Assembly: GCA_019925795.1 (NCBI GenBank)
Contig: CM034304.1
Location: forward strand, 7,069,471 to 7,133,470
Length of the DNA stretch: 64,000 bases
Reading direction: 5' to 3'
Source of the DNA: Dendrobium chrysotoxum
Lineage: Eukaryota; Streptophyta; Magnoliopsida; Asparagales; Orchidaceae
This document shows, in pieces, positions 60,824 through 64,000 of the stretch. The position numbers were made by a program, and so were the translations under genes. Position 1 is the stretch's first letter, and each line of letters opens with the position of its first letter. The notes beneath the pieces are model-generated. The model worked only from the letters and a program-made list of their open reading frames with translations. It searched no databases and was not told where the DNA came from.

Positions 60824-62956
60824 TGTTCCCAAATACCATCTCCCAATTTTAATCCTTTATAAAGGGCATATACTTACCCCACCATATGATCTCCCAATTT
60901 TGATCCACTTTGATGGGCATTTTCCTACCCCATCATATGATCTACTAGTTTTAGTCCTTTGTGATGGGCATATTCCTACCCCATCATATGATCTCCCAAT
61001 TTTAATCTTCTATGATAGGCATATTCCTAAACCATCATATGATCTTCCAGTTTTAATCCTCTATGATAGTCATAATCCTACACAACCATATGATCTTCTA
61101 GTTTGGATCCTTTTTGATGAGCATATTCCTACCCCATCATATGATCTGCTAGTTTTAATCCTCAACGATCGGCATATTCCTTCCCCATCAAACGATCTCC
61201 TTATTTTGATCCCTTATGATGGGCATATTCTTACCCCATCATACGATCTCCTAATTTTTATCCTCTATGATAAGTATATTCCAACCATATCATACGATCT
61301 CCCTGTTTCGATTCTCTATGATGGGCATATTCCTACCCCATGATACGATCTCCCAGTAATGTTCTTCTGTGATGGGCTTAGTCCTACTCCATCATTCGAT
61401 CTCCCAATAATGTTCCTCTTTAATGGGCATATTCCTACCCCGTTAAACGATCTCTCAGTTTTAAACCTTTACGGTGGGCATATTCTTACCCCATCATATA
61501 ATCTTCCAGTCTTGATCTTCTATGATGGAAATATTCCTACCCCAGCATAAGATCTCCCAATTTTGATCCTCTTTAATGGGCATATTCTCACCCCATCATA
61601 TGATCTCCCAATTTTGATCCTCAATATGGGTATATTATTACCCTATCATACGATCTCCCTGTTTTGGTCCTCTGTGATGGGCTTATTCCTACCCCATCAT
61701 AGGATCTCCCAATTTTGAACCTCTGTGATACGCATATTCTTACACCATCATATGATCTTTCAGTTTTAATCCTCTGTAATGGGCATATTCCTATCCAACC
61801 ATATGATCTTCGATTTTTGAACCTTTTCTATGGGTATATTCGTACCCCATCAAATGATCTCCCAGTTTTGAACCTTTTTTAATGGCATATTCTAACCCCA
61901 TCATACGACCTACCAAATTTGACCCTCAGTGATGGGCATATTCCTACCCCAATATATGATCTCCTTGTTTTGATCCTTTATGATGATAATATTCCAACCT
62001 CATCGTACGATCTCCTTTTGTTCCTCTATGATGGGCATATTTCTACCCCATCATATGATCTCCCAATTTCTATCCTCATTGATGGCATATCCCTACCCCA
62101 TCATATGATCTATTAGTTTAGATCCTTTGTGATAGGCATATTCCTACCCCATCATATAATTTGCAACTTTTGATCCTCTATGATGGGTATATTCCTAGTC
62201 CATCATACAATCTCTTAATTTTGATCATTTGAGATGGGCATATTCCTACCCCATTATATGATCTTTCAATCTTTATACACTATGATGGGCATATTTATAC
62301 TCCATCATACAATCTCCCTATTTTAATCCTCTATGATAGGCATATTCCTACCCCATCAGATGATCTCCTATTCTCGATCCTCTGTGATGGGCATATTCTT
62401 ATCCCATCATATGATCTCCCAGTTTTAATCCTCTATAATGGCATATTCCTACCCCATCATATGATCTTCAAGTCTTGATCCTCTATCATGGGCAAATTCT
62501 TATCCCATGAAATGATCACCCAACATTGATTCTCTGTGATGGGCATATTCCTACACCTTCAAATGATCTCCTAGTTTTGATCCTCAGTGATGGACATATT
62601 CATACCCCTTCTTATAACCTTCCAATTTTGATCCTCTATGACGGGTATATTCCTACTCCATCATACGATTCTCAATTTTGTTCCTTTGGGTTGGGCATAT
62701 TCTTACCCATGATATGATCTTCCAATTTGGATAATTTTTGATAAGCATATTTCTACCCTGTTATACGGTCTCCAAGTTTTGATCCTCGTTGATGGGCATA
62801 TTCCTACCCCATCATATGAACTCCTAGAAATGTTCCTCTATAATGGGCGTATTCCTACCCCATTACACGATCTCCAAATTTTTATCCTTTGTGATCGGTA
62901 TATTCCACCTTCATCAAACGATCTCCCAATTTTGATCCTTTGTGATGGCATATTCC

Positions 62957-64000
62957 TATTGAAATCCAGGATCCCGAGCACTTAATTTTGATGGTGACAA
63001 TTAATACTTACTGAGTACATATAGACTTCCTTTAGATTATAAATGCTTAATCCTTGTATATGAGCACTAACATTTCAGGTCAGATGCACACTGCTCAAGA
63101 TTACTGGAGACTCAAACCGGGTAGAATAGGATGTTGAGGAGTCTGTAATTTTTTATTTCTTTATTTTTATTTTCTTGAGTCTGCCACAGAAGCATGCATG
63201 TGAAAGGAGCAACCATGCACACACATAGGGGGAGAATTATTTTTTAAAATGATTAAATTTTTTTAAGCAAATCGTACTGTATGATTTTGTATCGTACTGT
63301 ACGATTAATTAAAAATACTCAGGCTAACGACTAATTTTTGAATGATTAAGTTTACAAACTAATCGTACTGTACGATCCATATCATACTGTACGATAAGAT
63401 ATAATTGAGAAACCCTAGCCGCCAGAATAAGTTTGGTAAGTTTTTGAATTTGATTTTCTGTACTGATCGTACTGTACGATACTGATCGTACTGTACGATT
63501 AATTAAAACTTACCAAAATTATCTCCCTAATCAGGAAATAAACGTTGGTTTCTAATTTATATGTCAATCATACTGTACGATCCTATATCGTACTGTACGA
63601 CTGACAGAGATGATTACATTCGTCCCAGAGATTGTACCAGACGAAACCAAGGTTTTTTTGTTCTGTTCGTCCTGGACGATATTCATATCGTACAGGACGA
63701 TATCAAGTAATGAGCTGATCGTACTGTACGACTGGTGGCGTGCTGGACGATTGTTAGAGATGATTTCCTTCATCCCAGCGATCGTACCAGACGATCCCAA
63801 GAATTTTTGTACTATTTGTCCTGGACGATATTCGTATCGTACAGGACGATATCCACTATTCATACTGTACGATTCAAGGAGTGCTGGATGACTAACAGAG
63901 ATGAATTCTTTCGTCCCGAGGTTCGTCCCACAGTTCCTCCTGTACAAACAGTACGAATCAACAGTATCGTCCTGTACGATATACATATCGTACAGTACGA
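62957..64000 (+). mobile_element. Element D: partial LTR of a B-type element, plus strand
   Basis: The segment begins TATTGAAATCCAGGATCC, matching the start of B's LTR on its coding strand (TGTTGAAATC) apart from a G-to-A change at the second base. It follows B's U3 closely to the window end, so the first 1044 bp of an LTR near 1970 bp is present. Perfect TCGTACTGTACGA palindromes occur at 63292-63304, 63363-63375, 63467-63479, 63486-63498, 63588-63600 and 63718-63730, with TCGTACAGTACGA at 63988-64000. Its orientation is opposite to A and B. The target duplication and the rest lie outside the window. Confidence 0.88.

Larger units (their letters stand above)
50091..62956. repeat. 51-bp satellite, array III
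   Basis: This has the same monomer and orientation as arrays I and II, with about 250 copies in 12.9 kb. It begins mid-monomer at TAGTTTTGATTCTC beside the LINE and ends mid-monomer beside element D's LTR. Monomer variants include HIPTPS- and HILTPS-type coding phases, single-base indels and a truncated unit near 52515. Confidence 0.95.

Overview
This window looks like heterochromatin from a flowering-plant nuclear genome; I see no host gene in it. The evidence is the content: long 51-bp satellite arrays interrupted by nested Ty1/copia retrotransposons and a plant-type LINE with a C-terminal RNase H. The copia elements carry the initiator-methionine tRNA primer site, repeated polypurine tracts and an extra gene after pol, which are traits of the Sirevirus (SIRE1/Maximus) lineage. 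I cannot name the species.

Layout. Satellite array I runs 1-14278, with a 500-N assembly gap at 2253-2752. Element A (14279-25983, minus strand, old and decayed) sits in it; removing A rejoins a normal satellite monomer. Satellite array II runs 25984-28023. A composite island follows at 28024-50090. It holds LTR remnants of a minus-strand element (C-prime) split by the well-preserved element B (28759-39779, minus strand, 5-bp target duplication GAGCT). It also holds a head-to-head pair of LTR remnants, a decayed plus-strand copia (C, about 41451-46862) cut off inside its RNase H region, and a 5'-truncated LINE (46863-50090, minus strand). Satellite array III runs 50091-62956. The window ends inside the LTR of another B-type element (D, plus strand, from 62957).

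Element B has TG...CA LTRs, PBS, gag and pol in one reading frame, a noncoding spacer, an accessory ORF (aORF) and a PPT. The 13-bp palindrome TCGTACAGTACGA is repeated about nine times in U3, upstream of the probable LTR TATA box. It is repeated about nine times again in the spacer, directly upstream of a second TATA box in front of the aORF. Element A keeps the same layout with a diverged motif. C-prime has a different palindrome (ATCATCC..GATGAT) at the aligned position. This suggests an element-specific cis-regulatory code shared by the genomic promoter and a subgenomic aORF promoter, and it is the most interesting feature here.

The satellite shows higher-order structure: ordered blocks of variant monomers recur every 2.0-2.75 kb. 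Its 51-bp length (17 codons) creates long repetitive open frames that I do not regard as genes. All alignments and counts were made by eye.
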